A stretch of DNA of 64,000 nt, from positions 1 to 64,000 of the forward strand of contig NZ_MAOC01000093.1 of the NCBI RefSeq assembly GCF_001884135.1, read 5' to 3'. Shown piece after piece: positions 25,759 through 34,601 of the stretch; position 1 is the first letter of the stretch, and each line of letters opens with the position of its first letter. Made by a program: the position numbers and the translations under genes. The notes beneath the pieces were generated by a model, which saw only the letters and a program-made list of their open reading frames with translations, did not search any database and was not told the origin of the DNA. This DNA is from Bacillus nitratireducens. Its GTDB lineage: Bacteria; Bacillota; Bacilli; Bacillales; Bacillaceae_G.

Positions 25759-27363
25759 TTGAAATTAAAAAAATTAAAGCTGCAACCGAGAATTACATTA
25801 ACTATTAGCACACTTATTCTTGTTGTACTGCTGTTAACAAGCTATTTATTTTACTATATACTATCTGAAACAGTAGAGGAGCAAATTGGAAAAAGAGCGT
25901 TGCATGTTGCGAAAACAGTTGCTGCTATACCAGAAATTGGGGAAGCTTTTCAAAAGGAAAATCCAGCTTCTATTATTCAGCCAATTGCAGAGAAAATTCG
26001 AATCGAAACAGATGCGGACTTTATTGTAGTTGGAAATAAAGATGGTATTCGTTACGCACATCCTATGCTTGATAAAATAGGAGAGAGAATGGTTGGAGGA
26101 GATAACAAAGGGGTTCTATTAGAGGGGAAGTCTTACGTTTCGGAAGCAACGGGATCATTAGGGCCTTCATTACGAGGAAAAGTCCCAATTCGTAATCAGG
26201 ATAATGAAATTATTGGCGTAGTTTCTGTTGGATTTTCAATGGATGATATTCATGGAGCGATAGAAGTATATGGAAAGCGTGTGTTTTGGATTACAATAAT
26301 AGGTCTGTTAATTGGGATAATTGGCTCTATATATTTAGCAAGAAGTATAAAACGAATGATGTTTGGAATGGAGCCAGAGGAAATTTCATCTTTATATGAG
26401 GAGCATAGTACAGTTATTCAATCTGTACGCGAAGGGATTGTAGTAATCGATAAAAATGGAATGGTTAGTTTAGTAAATCAAGCAGCAAATGACATTCTTT
26501 CTTTAGATAAACGACAAAATATAATGGGCGAATTTATTTTAAATGTTATTCCTAACTCATCGATACTGGACGTACTTCAAACTGGCGAAGAACAATTTGA
26601 CCGTCAATTAAATATAAAGGGACAGGATGTTATTGCCAATCGCCTACCTATTAAAGTTAATAATAAAGTAACTGGTGTAGTATCCAGCTTGCGCTTGAAA
26701 TCTGAGATGGATCAATTAACAGCGGAATTATCTCAAACACGGCAGTATACAGAGGCATTGCGGGCGCAAACGCACGAATATAACAATTTGTTGTATACGC
26801 TTTCAGGGCTTATTCAATTAGAGTCTTATGAAGATGCTTTAGAGCTTATTCATAAGGAAACGGCAGTATATCAAGACTTCGTTCAATTTATTATGAAGAG
26901 AATTCAAAATCCATGGCTAGGTGGAATTTTAATTGGATTTTACAATAGGGCACGAGAATTGAAGATTGATTTTGTGTTAGATCGAGAAAGTAGTTTAGAG
27001 AAGCTAAGTCCGCATATTGATAGTAATTACGTTGTTTCTATTTTAGGGAATTTGATCACGAATGCATTTGAAGCAATTGAAAGAAATCAAGATCATGATA
27101 AGAAAGTAAGAATGTTTGTAACAGACATTGGGGAAGAAATATTAATTGAAGTAGAAGATTCAGGACAAGGTGTTCATGATGAAATAATTACAAGTATATT
27201 CTATAAAGGTTTTTCGACGAAAGTGGGCGAAAAACGTGGATATGGATTAGCAAAAGTAAAAGAGTTAGTAGAAGATTTAAACGGGAGTATTGCGATTGAA
27301 AAAGGGGATTTAGGTGGTGCTTTATTTATCATTGCATTACCGAAAGAGAGAGGCGAATTGTAA
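25759..27363 (+). CDS. citS: Citrate-type sensor histidine kinase (CitS/DcuS family)
   Basis: About 534 aa. Two transmembrane segments flank an extracytoplasmic PAS/Cache sensor (about 45-170), followed by a cytoplasmic PAS (about 210-310), a phosphoacceptor helix with RAQTHEYNNLLY, and an HATPase with NLITNAFEAIE and a Gly-rich lid (GYGLAKVKELV). This CitA/DcuS architecture senses C4- or C6-carboxylates directly. The start is uncertain: TTG 25759 sits seven bases after AGGGG, whereas the ATG at 25753 is too close. One-base overlap with the regulator gene; the convergent citrate transporter supports citrate as signal. Confidence 0.85.
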   Translation: MKLKKLKLQPRITLTISTLILVVLLLTSYLFYYILSETVEEQIGKRALHVAKTVAAIPEIGEAFQKENPASIIQPIAEKIRIETDADFIVVGNKDGIRYAHPMLDKIGERMVGGDNKGVLLEGKSYVSEATGSLGPSLRGKVPIRNQDNEIIGVVSVGFSMDDIHGAIEVYGKRVFWITIIGLLIGIIGSIYLARSIKRMMFGMEPEEISSLYEEHSTVIQSVREGIVVIDKNGMVSLVNQAANDILSLDKRQNIMGEFILNVIPNSSILDVLQTGEEQFDRQLNIKGQDVIANRLPIKVNNKVTGVVSSLRLKSEMDQLTAELSQTRQYTEALRAQTHEYNNLLYTLSGLIQLESYEDALELIHKETAVYQDFVQFIMKRIQNPWLGGILIGFYNRARELKIDFVLDRESSLEKLSPHIDSNYVVSILGNLITNAFEAIERNQDHDKKVRMFVTDIGEEILIEVEDSGQGVHDEIITSIFYKGFSTKVGEKRGYGLAKVKELVEDLNGSIAIEKGDLGGALFIIALPKERGEL

Positions 27364-28055
27364 TGAATGAGGGGATTGAAGTATTGATTGTAGAAGATGA
27401 TATTCGGATTGCAGAGATTCATCGGCGTTTTACTGAAAAAATTGATGGGTTTAAAGTGATTGGGACGGCAACGACTGGGGAACAAGCGAAGGAATGGTTA
27501 GAATTTGTGAAGCCACAGCTCGTTTTATTAGATGTATATTTACCTGATATGCAAGGGACTGAACTCGTCACATATATTAGGCATAATTTACATGATACAG
27601 ATATTATTATGATTACAGCCGCATCAGAAACAGATGTAGTGCGGCATGCTTTACGAGGCGGAGTAACAGATTATATCGTAAAGCCGCTTACATTCGATCG
27701 ATTTAAAACAAGTTTAGAAAATTATCAAAAAAAGATTACGCAATTAAAGAAAAGCGCTCAATTATCACCGGAACAAATTGAACATCTATGGTCTCAAAGA
27801 GGTGTGCAGGCAAATCATATAGAATACGCCCCGAAAGGGATAGATCCATTAACGCTAGCAAAAATAAAAAAGCATATGCTGACTGTTAATGAAGATGGAA
27901 TTACTGCAGAGATGTTAAGTTCAATGGTAGGTGTTAGCCGATCAACAGCGAGGCGCTATTTAGAGTATTTAATTTCTGGAAAGAAAGTGCATGCAGAGCT
28001 TATATATGGAAGTGTGGGGAGGCCAGAAAGAAGGTATTTCCGTGTTTCTTCATAG
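27363..28055 (+). CDS. citT: CitT-type response regulator
   Basis: A 230-aa CitB-family regulator. The receiver domain (about 5-120) has the acidic pocket EDD, phospho-Asp in LLDVYLPD and the conserved Lys in IVKPLTF. The C-terminus is a winged-helix-like domain (SSMVGVSRSTARRYLEYL). Its ATG overlaps the kinase stop by one base (TAATG), so the two are translationally coupled. Expected to activate the citrate transporter at 28117-29421. Confidence 0.88.
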   Translation: MNEGIEVLIVEDDIRIAEIHRRFTEKIDGFKVIGTATTGEQAKEWLEFVKPQLVLLDVYLPDMQGTELVTYIRHNLHDTDIIMITAASETDVVRHALRGGVTDYIVKPLTFDRFKTSLENYQKKITQLKKSAQLSPEQIEHLWSQRGVQANHIEYAPKGIDPLTLAKIKKHMLTVNEDGITAEMLSSMVGVSRSTARRYLEYLISGKKVHAELIYGSVGRPERRYFRVSS

Positions 28056-28066
28056 TATGTTTCCAT

Positions 28067-28107
28067 AAAAAAACAGTAGAGGATTACATTTCTCTACTGT
28101 TTTTTTG
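28067..28107. terminator. Bidirectional terminator between citT and the citrate transporter
   Basis: AAAAAAACAGTAGAG / CTCTACTGTTTTTTT. Serves both convergent genes. Confidence 0.9.
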
Positions 28108-28116
28108 AATCTCATC

Positions 28117-29421
28117 TTATATTGGAATAATCCCAATTACAATTCCAGTAATCAACATAACCATTGTCGTTCCAACAGCCCAAAGTAAAGTAAAGCGTTG
28201 GTGTTCACCAAAATCAACTTTGGCCATTCCGACTAATAAATAAGTGGAAGCGACGAGAGGGCTTAGTAAGTGAACAGGTTGCCCGAGTAATGAAGCGCGT
28301 CCCATTTCAGCTGCACTAATTCCGTAAGCAGCAGCAGCTTTTGTTAAAATGGGTAGTACACCGAAGTAAAAAGCATCATTGGACATGAAAAATGTGAACG
28401 GCATACTAAGAAGAGCTGTAATAATTGGTAGTTGTGGTCCAAGTGCATCTGGTATAAGAGTCACTACACTTTGAGCCATTGCATCTACCATTTTTGTCCC
28501 TGATAGAATACCAGTGAAAATTCCAGCGGCAAATACGAGAGAAACAACGGCTAATACGTTTCCAGCGTGAGAGGCAATACGTTCTTTTTGTTGTTCCAAG
28601 CTTGGATAATTAATCATCACCGCAATAGCAAAAGCGACTGTAAATAACACAGGTAACGGCATAACTTCTAGTATGAGACAGACGAGTAGGGCAACAGTTA
28701 ATAAAAAGTTAATCCATAGCAGTTTAGGACGTTTATGTACTGCAGCTTCGACTGTTGCAGCTTGCTCATCCATTTTTTGCATTTGTTTTAAATATTGTAC
28801 ATCCATAATTCCTAAACGTTTCCTTTCCTTTTTTCCAAGGTAGTAGGCAACGAAAACAACCCAAATGGCACCAGCAATCATTCCTGGTATAAGCGGTGTG
28901 AAGAGCTCTGATGCATCAAGTCCAAGAGCACTCATAACCCGAGCGGTTGGTCCACCCCAAGGTGTAAGATTTGTAACACCTGCCCCTAACATAACAACCC
29001 CAGCTAATATAAGTGGATTCATCCCAAGACGTTTATATAGTGGATACATTGCGGAAACTGTAATCATATATGTTGTTGTTCCGTCACCATCTAATGAAAC
29101 GATAATAGTAAGAATAGCTGTACCAACAACAATTTTTAAAGGATCTCCTTTTACAAATTTTAATATTTTACTAATGACAGGATCGAATAAACCGCTATCA
29201 ATCATAATTCCGAAATATAAAATGGCGAACATAAGCATAATGCCAGTAGGTGCTAGCTTTTGAATTCCTTCTAACATCATAGGGCCCATATTGGCATAAA
29301 AGCCACCAATTAATGCGAAAATAATTGGAACTAATATTAATGCTACTAGTGCAGACATACGTTTCGTCATAATCAAAAACATAAAGACAAATACCATTGT
29401 AAATCCGAGTAATGCTAACAT
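28117..29421 (-). CDS. citM: CitMHS family citrate transporter
   Basis: A 434-aa transporter with about 11-12 membrane segments of the CitMHS family, which import citrate as a metal complex (Mg for CitM, Ca for CitH in B. subtilis) with protons. Family segments include SLDGDGTTTYMITVSAMYPLYK and TPWGGPTARVMSALG at the substrate site and the SNDAFYFGVLPI segment. GAGGGGGA precedes the ATG. A cre-like site lies at 29443-29456 just upstream. Which metal is co-transported cannot be read from sequence, so the symbol is provisional. Confidence 0.88.
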   Translation of the reverse strand: MLALLGFTMVFVFMFLIMTKRMSALVALILVPIIFALIGGFYANMGPMMLEGIQKLAPTGIMLMFAILYFGIMIDSGLFDPVISKILKFVKGDPLKIVVGTAILTIIVSLDGDGTTTYMITVSAMYPLYKRLGMNPLILAGVVMLGAGVTNLTPWGGPTARVMSALGLDASELFTPLIPGMIAGAIWVVFVAYYLGKKERKRLGIMDVQYLKQMQKMDEQAATVEAAVHKRPKLLWINFLLTVALLVCLILEVMPLPVLFTVAFAIAVMINYPSLEQQKERIASHAGNVLAVVSLVFAAGIFTGILSGTKMVDAMAQSVVTLIPDALGPQLPIITALLSMPFTFFMSNDAFYFGVLPILTKAAAAYGISAAEMGRASLLGQPVHLLSPLVASTYLLVGMAKVDFGEHQRFTLLWAVGTTMVMLITGIVIGIIPI

Positions 29422-29442
29422 GTAATCTCCCCCTCAAAAAAA

Positions 29443-29456
29443 TGATTACGCTTTCA
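29443..29456 (-). promoter_or_regulatory. cre-like site before the citrate transporter
   Basis: On the minus strand TGAAAGCGTAATCA matches the cre consensus TGWNANCGNTNWCA with one mismatch. It lies about 20 bases before the ATG, where bound CcpA would block elongation or initiation; this predicts glucose repression of citrate uptake. Confidence 0.65.
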
Positions 29457-29676
29457 AAATAAAATAAAAATTCAGATAAAAGGTTTTTTGTTTATAATAA
29501 AAGTTTCAATCTGAATGGTAAATAATTTGAAAAATAACATCATTAGAAGCATAATCTTTATTTTGATCATTTTGTTCACAGGGTAATTTTGAATTTTTAA
29601 AAAGATAAATGCCTTCGTACAAGAATGGTAGAATAAGATGGAAATAGCGAAGCGTGAAGTAGGGAGTAGATTTTGA

Positions 29677-29931
29677 ATGCAAACAAGAATAGAAGAAATT
29701 TATAGTTCGTGTAAAGGAAAAGTAGAGGAGATTTTTATTAATGAATCCTCTTACGTATATGAATGGGAAAAGTTAATGATGATCCGAAAAAGTGACGGTG
29801 AAATTGAAAAAATCGCAGTAGGTATTAGTGGGAATATAAGATTAGTAAATGTAGAAGTTGGACAAAACATTGATACGGACACATTATTAGTTAAGTTAGA
29901 AGATGATTTATTAATTACTGGTTGTGAATGA
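29677..29931 (+). CDS. Small biotinyl/lipoyl-like domain protein without the acceptor lysine motif
   Basis: An 84-aa protein with the strand pattern of a biotinyl/lipoyl barrel: GKVEEIFINESSYVYEWEKL in the first half and GISGNIRLVNVEVGQNIDTD in the second. The central hairpin reads LMMIRKSDGE instead of the usual MKM-type modification site, so attachment of biotin or lipoate is doubtful. It could be a structural remnant or a different small-molecule binding fold. GGGAGTAG precedes the ATG weakly. Stand-alone gene with a terminator. Confidence 0.55.
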   Translation: MQTRIEEIYSSCKGKVEEIFINESSYVYEWEKLMMIRKSDGEIEKIAVGISGNIRLVNVEVGQNIDTDTLLVKLEDDLLITGCE

Positions 29932-29932
29932 T

Positions 29933-29968
29933 GAGGGATGTGTAGAAGTAACTGCACATCTCTTTTTT
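29933..29968 (+). terminator. Terminator of the biotinyl-like gene
   Basis: GAGGGATGTG...GCACATCTC followed by TTTTTT. Confidence 0.75.
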
Positions 29969-30067
29969 GTTCCATATATTACAAAAATAACATTATTTTT
30001 TCACAAATCTCACACAACCTTTTGGTATTCTTTTCGTGGAGTATACGGTTTCTAGGGAGGAATATTG

Positions 30068-30571
30068 ATGAAGGTAAAATATGTCGCACTTGTTATATGT
30101 TTATGTTTCATATTTACGATAGTAGGATGTGGGAAAAAAGAACTAACAGCTGTTGCGATTAATGAGAAAAATGATAAGTGTGATATTTGTCAAATAGGGG
30201 TAATGGATAATCAATTCGCAACAGAAATTATTTTGGAGAATGGAAAAGCGTTAAAGTTTGATGATATCGGTTGTATGTATAAATGGATGGAGATCAATTC
30301 AGGTGAAAAGACGAAAGAAAAATTTGTTCGAGACTATGATTCGAAAGATTGGGTTTCGTTAGAAGATGCCACTTACGTATATGATAAAACAATAACGACA
30401 CCAATGGCTTATAATGTCATTTCATTTAAAAATAAAAAAGATGCAGAGAGCTTTGTATCTAACTATAAGGGGAAAGTTCTTTCATATAAAGAGCTAGCAG
30501 AGCATAAATGGGAAATGAATAAAGAGATGATGGGGAAACCGAAAACAGGAAATCACGGTGGGCATCATTAA
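30068..30571 (+). CDS. NosL-like lipoprotein
   Basis: A 167-aa lipoprotein. Signal sequence with lipobox at IVGC (about residue 20). Mature part matches the NosL family: CDICQIGVMDNQFA with a CxxC-type metal site and a later Met-containing segment (TTPMAYNVISF), ending in a His-rich tail (GNHGGHH). NosL binds Cu(I) for nitrous oxide reductase assembly; no nos genes are nearby, so a general copper role is more likely here. Start at ATG 30068 with AGGGAGGA seven bases upstream; the preceding TTG is not needed. Confidence 0.82.
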   Translation: MKVKYVALVICLCFIFTIVGCGKKELTAVAINEKNDKCDICQIGVMDNQFATEIILENGKALKFDDIGCMYKWMEINSGEKTKEKFVRDYDSKDWVSLEDATYVYDKTITTPMAYNVISFKNKKDAESFVSNYKGKVLSYKELAEHKWEMNKEMMGKPKTGNHGGHH

Positions 30572-30613
30572 TAATAGAAAAAGACAACTATATAGTTGTC
30601 TTTTTCTATTATT
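30570..30613. terminator. 44-bp perfect palindrome terminator
   Basis: AATAATAGAAAAAGACAACTA and its exact complement without a loop spacer; the arm overlaps the NosL stop codon. Contains T-runs on both strands. Confidence 0.85.
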
Positions 30614-30936
30614 ACTCAGGTGCAAATATAGAAAAGGTGTAAAATTTTTAGAAGAACGGTTACAATGGAATATAGTAACCTAAAGCAATCATTTATGTAC
30701 TTTTTAGAAATGTATACAAATGCGGTAAAAACGTGCTAAACTAATTGCTTCATAATGTTAATGATGAGGCCATCAGGCGTATCATTCCAATAGGTTGAGA
30801 AACATCGATATAAGTTTAGGATAATCCGATTAAAGAAGGAATCTAAAGGGCTTATGGATAAATGTATTCAAGAAGAATTATTGTATGTGATGGAGGAATG
30901 GTTAAGAAAACATTATCTTTCATAGGAGCTGTAGTT
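30614..30936. other. Upstream region of the ankyrin lipoprotein gene
   Basis: About 320 bases, AT-rich. A frame opens at 30862, but its first 25 codons lack a well-placed ribosome site. TTAGGATAATCC lies around 30815-30827. No assignable regulator site. Confidence 0.35.
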
Positions 30937-31734
30937 GTGAGAAAACAAAAAATTTTATTATGTATGTTATTAGGACTTTTAATGACGGTAGTGGCTTGCG
31001 ATAAGCAAGAGGAGCCAGAATCAAAACCGGTTCATGTGAAAAACGAAAAGAAAAAAGAAAAGCATAAAGAACAGGAAGAATCTAAAGAAGAAAAAAGTAT
31101 AAATTTAATGGACAAACAGTTGCTACTTTCTGCGACGCTTGGAGACACAGAAACAGCTATGAAGCTGATCCAAGATGGAGCGAATATCAATGTAGAAGGT
31201 GACAACGGAGAAACGCCTGTCCTTGCAGCGACGTATCAAAATCATGTAGAGACAGTTAAAGCATTAATTGGTGCAGGTGCTAATATTGAAATTAAAGATG
31301 AGAAACAAAGCAATCCACTTCTTTCTGCAAGTAGAGAAGGATATACGGATATTGTAAAAGTATTAATTAATGCAGGAGTTAATACGAAAGAAACGACTAA
31401 GTCAGGTGGAACAGCACTTATTTCTGCATCTGAGCGTGGCCATGTAGAGGTTGTTAAAGAATTATTAGAGCATACAGATATTGATGTGAATTATAAGAAT
31501 GAACGTGGTGGAACAGCTTTATTAGAAGCAATTGTATTAGGAAATGGTAGTGAAAGTCATAAGAAAGTAATTCAAATGCTTATTGACCACGGGGCAGATG
31601 TAAATATGGCCAATAAGGAAAATATTACGCCGCTGCAATATGCTGAAAAAAGAGGTTTTAAAGATATTGCGAATATGTTGAGGATAGCTGGAGCGAATGA
31701 AGTAGTACAGCCGCAACCACAACTGGCGGAATAA
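30937..31734 (+). CDS. Ankyrin-repeat lipoprotein
   Basis: About 265 aa from GTG 30937. Signal peptide with lipobox VVAC (about residue 20), a charged Glu/Lys linker (about 25-60), then five or six ankyrin repeats (about 65-255), for example NGETPVLAATYQNHVETVKA and GGTALISASERGHVEVVKEL. It should sit on the outer face of the membrane and bind a protein partner, which I cannot identify. GTG is chosen because AGGAGCT lies seven bases upstream and the signal peptide then starts normally (MRKQKILLCMLLGLLM); ATG 30898 would add a second hydrophobic stretch and has its GGAGG too close. Confidence 0.78.
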   Translation: MRKQKILLCMLLGLLMTVVACDKQEEPESKPVHVKNEKKKEKHKEQEESKEEKSINLMDKQLLLSATLGDTETAMKLIQDGANINVEGDNGETPVLAATYQNHVETVKALIGAGANIEIKDEKQSNPLLSASREGYTDIVKVLINAGVNTKETTKSGGTALISASERGHVEVVKELLEHTDIDVNYKNERGGTALLEAIVLGNGSESHKKVIQMLIDHGADVNMANKENITPLQYAEKRGFKDIANMLRIAGANEVVQPQPQLAE

Positions 31735-31951
31735 CAAGCTGAAGAAATAAAAAGTACGAAATAATCCCATTTAGATAGACAGAATGAAGAAATCAGTTAG
31801 TATATGATGGATTCAGTAATGTGTATTTGAATGGGATTTTTGTTTTGAAAAAATTATTTAAAAAGAGGAATAGATAAGGAATTCTTATGTGCGTATTCTA
31901 TAAAGCTTTGCTAAATAGAATTTATATACATAGTAACTAAGGAGGCTACAA

Positions 31952-32632
31952 ATGAAATTTTCAGAACTTGAGTTAATAGCAATTCAGGCAGAGGTTTTAT
32001 TTGTTCATAATCAAGTAGGAAGAATAAAGAGTGTAAATGAAAATGGAAATCTGAAAGCGCCGCGTTTTTTTCTTGGCCGAACTCGTGAAGGGAATATAAC
32101 GAGATATCATTATAACCTGGATAGTGAAATGATAAGTAAGATTGAGAAATTAATTCGAGAACGCTCAAATCACATAGAGATAGCAAAAATCATTAAAGTA
32201 CTAAATGAAGAGAGAACGGTGGAGAATATTTGGATGGGTCCTGCTTTCATGTTCCCTAATAATTTACATGAACCAACTAGAACAATACAAATAACAGAGA
32301 AAAATAAAGAGCTTTTGCGAGAAAATTTTTCTAATCTAATAGAACAGATGGAATGGAAGAAACCTTATTTTGCAATTGTAAAAAATGAAAAGGTAGTTTC
32401 TATATGTTGCAGTGCCAGAAGTACACCCGTAGCTGCTGAGGCAAGTGTGGAAACTTTAGCGGAGTTTCAGGGGAATGGATATGGTGCTGATGTCGTTACA
32501 GCCTGGGCAATATCAATACAAGAGGAAAAGCGCATTCCGCTTTATAGTACTTCTTGGGATAACTTTGCTTCGCAAGCAGTGGCAAGAAAACTAAAACTCA
32601 TTAATTATGGAATGAATTTACATATCGATTGA
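31952..32632 (+). CDS. GNAT family acetyltransferase
   Basis: A 226-aa protein with an unassigned N-terminal half (about 1-100; APRFFLGRTREGNITRYHYN) and a GNAT fold in the C-terminal half (TPVAAEASVETLAEFQGNGY acetyl-CoA loop, then STSWDNFASQAVARKL). Similar two-part GNATs occur in Bacillus with unknown substrates. AAGGAGG lies seven bases before the ATG. Stand-alone gene. Confidence 0.75.
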   Translation: MKFSELELIAIQAEVLFVHNQVGRIKSVNENGNLKAPRFFLGRTREGNITRYHYNLDSEMISKIEKLIRERSNHIEIAKIIKVLNEERTVENIWMGPAFMFPNNLHEPTRTIQITEKNKELLRENFSNLIEQMEWKKPYFAIVKNEKVVSICCSARSTPVAAEASVETLAEFQGNGYGADVVTAWAISIQEEKRIPLYSTSWDNFASQAVARKLKLINYGMNLHID

Positions 32633-32788
32633 ATTTTAAACATCGTTGTGTTCTGTTGGTTTATATTTATATATCCGGATTATTGTAAATCATGATGTGG
32701 TGAATATTTACATTCGGTTAACACCTAATTAACAATCTATCAAAACTGACTTAATAAATGCGTAATATAGTAAAGGTAACAAAATAAC

Positions 32789-32905
32789 TAGGGTAGAGAA
32801 CATTTGAGAACACCCGCTTACATATAACGTGCCGCTTTCTTAAGTGTGCTCTATTCCCTAGAGTTCAAATAAGGAGAAAGGTGTTCTATGTAAGTAGGTG
32901 TTTTT
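32789..32905 (+). promoter_or_regulatory. GlpP-type antitermination leader
   Basis: Two mutually exclusive structures. CTAGGGTAGAG (32789-32799) can pair with CTCTATTCCCTAG (32850-32862). Alternatively AACACCCGCTTACATA (32809-32824) pairs with TATGTAAGTAGGTGTT (32887-32902), with a two-base mismatch, followed by TTT: a terminator. B. subtilis GlpP binds glpF/glpD leaders to allow read-through when G3P is present; here the leader precedes glpP itself. AAGGAG at 32871 is followed by ATG-TAA at 32888, a start-stop pair inside the terminator arm. Confidence 0.65.
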
Positions 32906-32940
32906 AGTTTGGATAAAAATAGAAAAGCTAGGTGGAATGA

Positions 32941-33507
32941 ATGTTTAAAGAACCTTATATAGCGATGATAAAGGATTGGAAAGGGTACAAAACATACAAA
33001 AAATTACCGAAAACAGTTTTTCTTATGACGGGTTCAATGCTGGAGTTACCAGAGCGTGTATACGAATTACAGAAACATGGACATGATGTATTTCTTCATT
33101 GTGATTTTATACAAGGTTTAAATACGAATACAGAGGAAGCTCTTTTGTATATTCAAGATGTTATCGGAGCACAAGGCATTATTTCAACAAAAGGTTCGAC
33201 AATTCGAAATGCCAATAAAATTGGATTAAAAACGATTCAACGTATTTTTATTGTCGATACTTTATCTCTTACAAAATCAATTGAAAATTGTAAAACGACT
33301 AAACCGAATGCAGTAGAGATTATGCCTGGTATTATGCCTTCAATTATTAAGCAGCTAGCAGCGGAAATAGAATTTCCCATTATTGCAGGCGGATTGATTC
33401 AAACGCGGGAAGATGCGGAAATTGCCATTCGTGCAGGAGCAAGTGCGATTTCAACGAGTCATTATGAAGTATGGATACAAGAAGAAAAAAGGAGTGCAAC
33501 CTTGTGA
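32941..33507 (+). CDS. glpP: GlpP glycerol-3-phosphate-responsive antiterminator
   Basis: A 188-aa protein of the GlpP family, a TIM-barrel-like RNA-binding antiterminator that reads through leader terminators when bound to G3P. Recognisable segments: HCDFIQGLNTNTEEAL, GIISTKGSTIRNANKIGLKT, PNAVEIMPGIMP and GGLIQTREDAEIAIRAGASA, the last like a phosphate-binding loop. GGTGGAATG precedes the ATG weakly. First gene of a five-gene operon with the ugp transporter, overlapping the next gene by four bases. Its own leader looks like a GlpP target. Confidence 0.9.
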   Translation: MFKEPYIAMIKDWKGYKTYKKLPKTVFLMTGSMLELPERVYELQKHGHDVFLHCDFIQGLNTNTEEALLYIQDVIGAQGIISTKGSTIRNANKIGLKTIQRIFIVDTLSLTKSIENCKTTKPNAVEIMPGIMPSIIKQLAAEIEFPIIAGGLIQTREDAEIAIRAGASAISTSHYEVWIQEEKRSATL

Positions 33508-34601
33508 TCGAATTGAAAGATGTTTCAAAGGTATATAAAAATGCGGAAGAGACAGCGGTTAAAGACGTATCAGTTCATATTAAGAAGGGAGAATTTTTTG
33601 TTTTAGTTGGACCTTCGGGATGTGGAAAAAGTACATTACTACGAATGATCGCTGGCTTAGAAGAAATCTCTTCGGGAGATTTAATGATTAATGAACGTGT
33701 TGCAAATGATTTAGAGCCGAAAGACCGTAATCTATCAATGGTATTTCAAAATTATGCATTATATCCACACCTAACTGTAGAAGAAAATATTTTATTTGGA
33801 CTTAAGGTAAGGAAAGTACAAAAAGAAGAGCGACAAAAACGATTAATGGAAGCCATTGAAATGGTAGGACTGAAAGAGTATGTGAAAATGAAACCGGGCC
33901 AATTATCAGGCGGGCAAAGACAGCGTGTTGCGCTTGCCAGGGCGATCGTGAGTCAAGCACCGATTTGTTTAATGGATGAACCACTTTCGAATTTAGATGC
34001 GAAATTACGTGCGCAAATGAGGATTGAAATTAGAGAAATTCAGCAAAGACTAGGAATTACGATGATTTACGTTACTCACGATCAAATAGAAGCGATGACT
34101 ATGGGAGATCGTATCATGGTCTTAAATAAAGGAAGTATACAACAAGTTGGAACACCTCTTGATATATACAACGAACCAGCAAACGAATTTGTTGCAAGTT
34201 TTATAGGTTCTCCTTCTATGAATATAAATGATGGAAAAATGGATAAAGAAAAAGGCGTATTACATATAGGGCAATTGCAAATTCCATTATCTATTGGACA
34301 GTTAAAGCAATTACCAGAAGGAACAATTCGAATCGGCATGCGGCCTGAGCATATTGCATTGTCTGAGGAAGGACAAGAAGTTACGCTGCAATCTGTAGAA
34401 GTATTAGGAAATGAATCTATATTAAACTTTTCGGTAAATGGAACAACTTGGAGTGCGAAAGTCATTGGACAGTTACTCCTGAACAAAGGTGACAAAGTAA
34501 AATTATTATTCTCGCAAGAAAAACTATGCTTCTTTCACCAAAATACGAATGAACGATTAAAAGTGGTGGCTGAAGAAGAGTTGAAAGTGGTGGCGAAATA
34601 A
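33504..34601 (+). CDS. ugpC: ABC transporter ATPase, UgpC/MsmK type
   Basis: A 365-aa sugar-phosphate/sugar importer ATPase. Walker A GPSGCGKST (about 37-45), Q-loop FQNYALYPH, signature LSGGQRQRVALARAI, Walker B ICLMDEPLSNLD and the H-loop VTHDQ. The C-terminal TOBE domain (about 240-350) is the MalK/UgpC regulatory type. Start is GTG 33504, overlapping the glpP stop (GTGA), with AGGAG about eight bases upstream. Neighbours make glycerol-3-phosphate or a glycerophosphodiester the likely substrate. Confidence 0.88.
   Translation: MIELKDVSKVYKNAEETAVKDVSVHIKKGEFFVLVGPSGCGKSTLLRMIAGLEEISSGDLMINERVANDLEPKDRNLSMVFQNYALYPHLTVEENILFGLKVRKVQKEERQKRLMEAIEMVGLKEYVKMKPGQLSGGQRQRVALARAIVSQAPICLMDEPLSNLDAKLRAQMRIEIREIQQRLGITMIYVTHDQIEAMTMGDRIMVLNKGSIQQVGTPLDIYNEPANEFVASFIGSPSMNINDGKMDKEKGVLHIGQLQIPLSIGQLKQLPEGTIRIGMRPEHIALSEEGQEVTLQSVEVLGNESILNFSVNGTTWSAKVIGQLLLNKGDKVKLLFSQEKLCFFHQNTNERLKVVAEEELKVVAK

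Noticed and set aside
32888-32893. ATG-TAA after AAGGAG as an independent gene
   Set aside because: Encodes only Met; relevant at most as part of the glpP leader.
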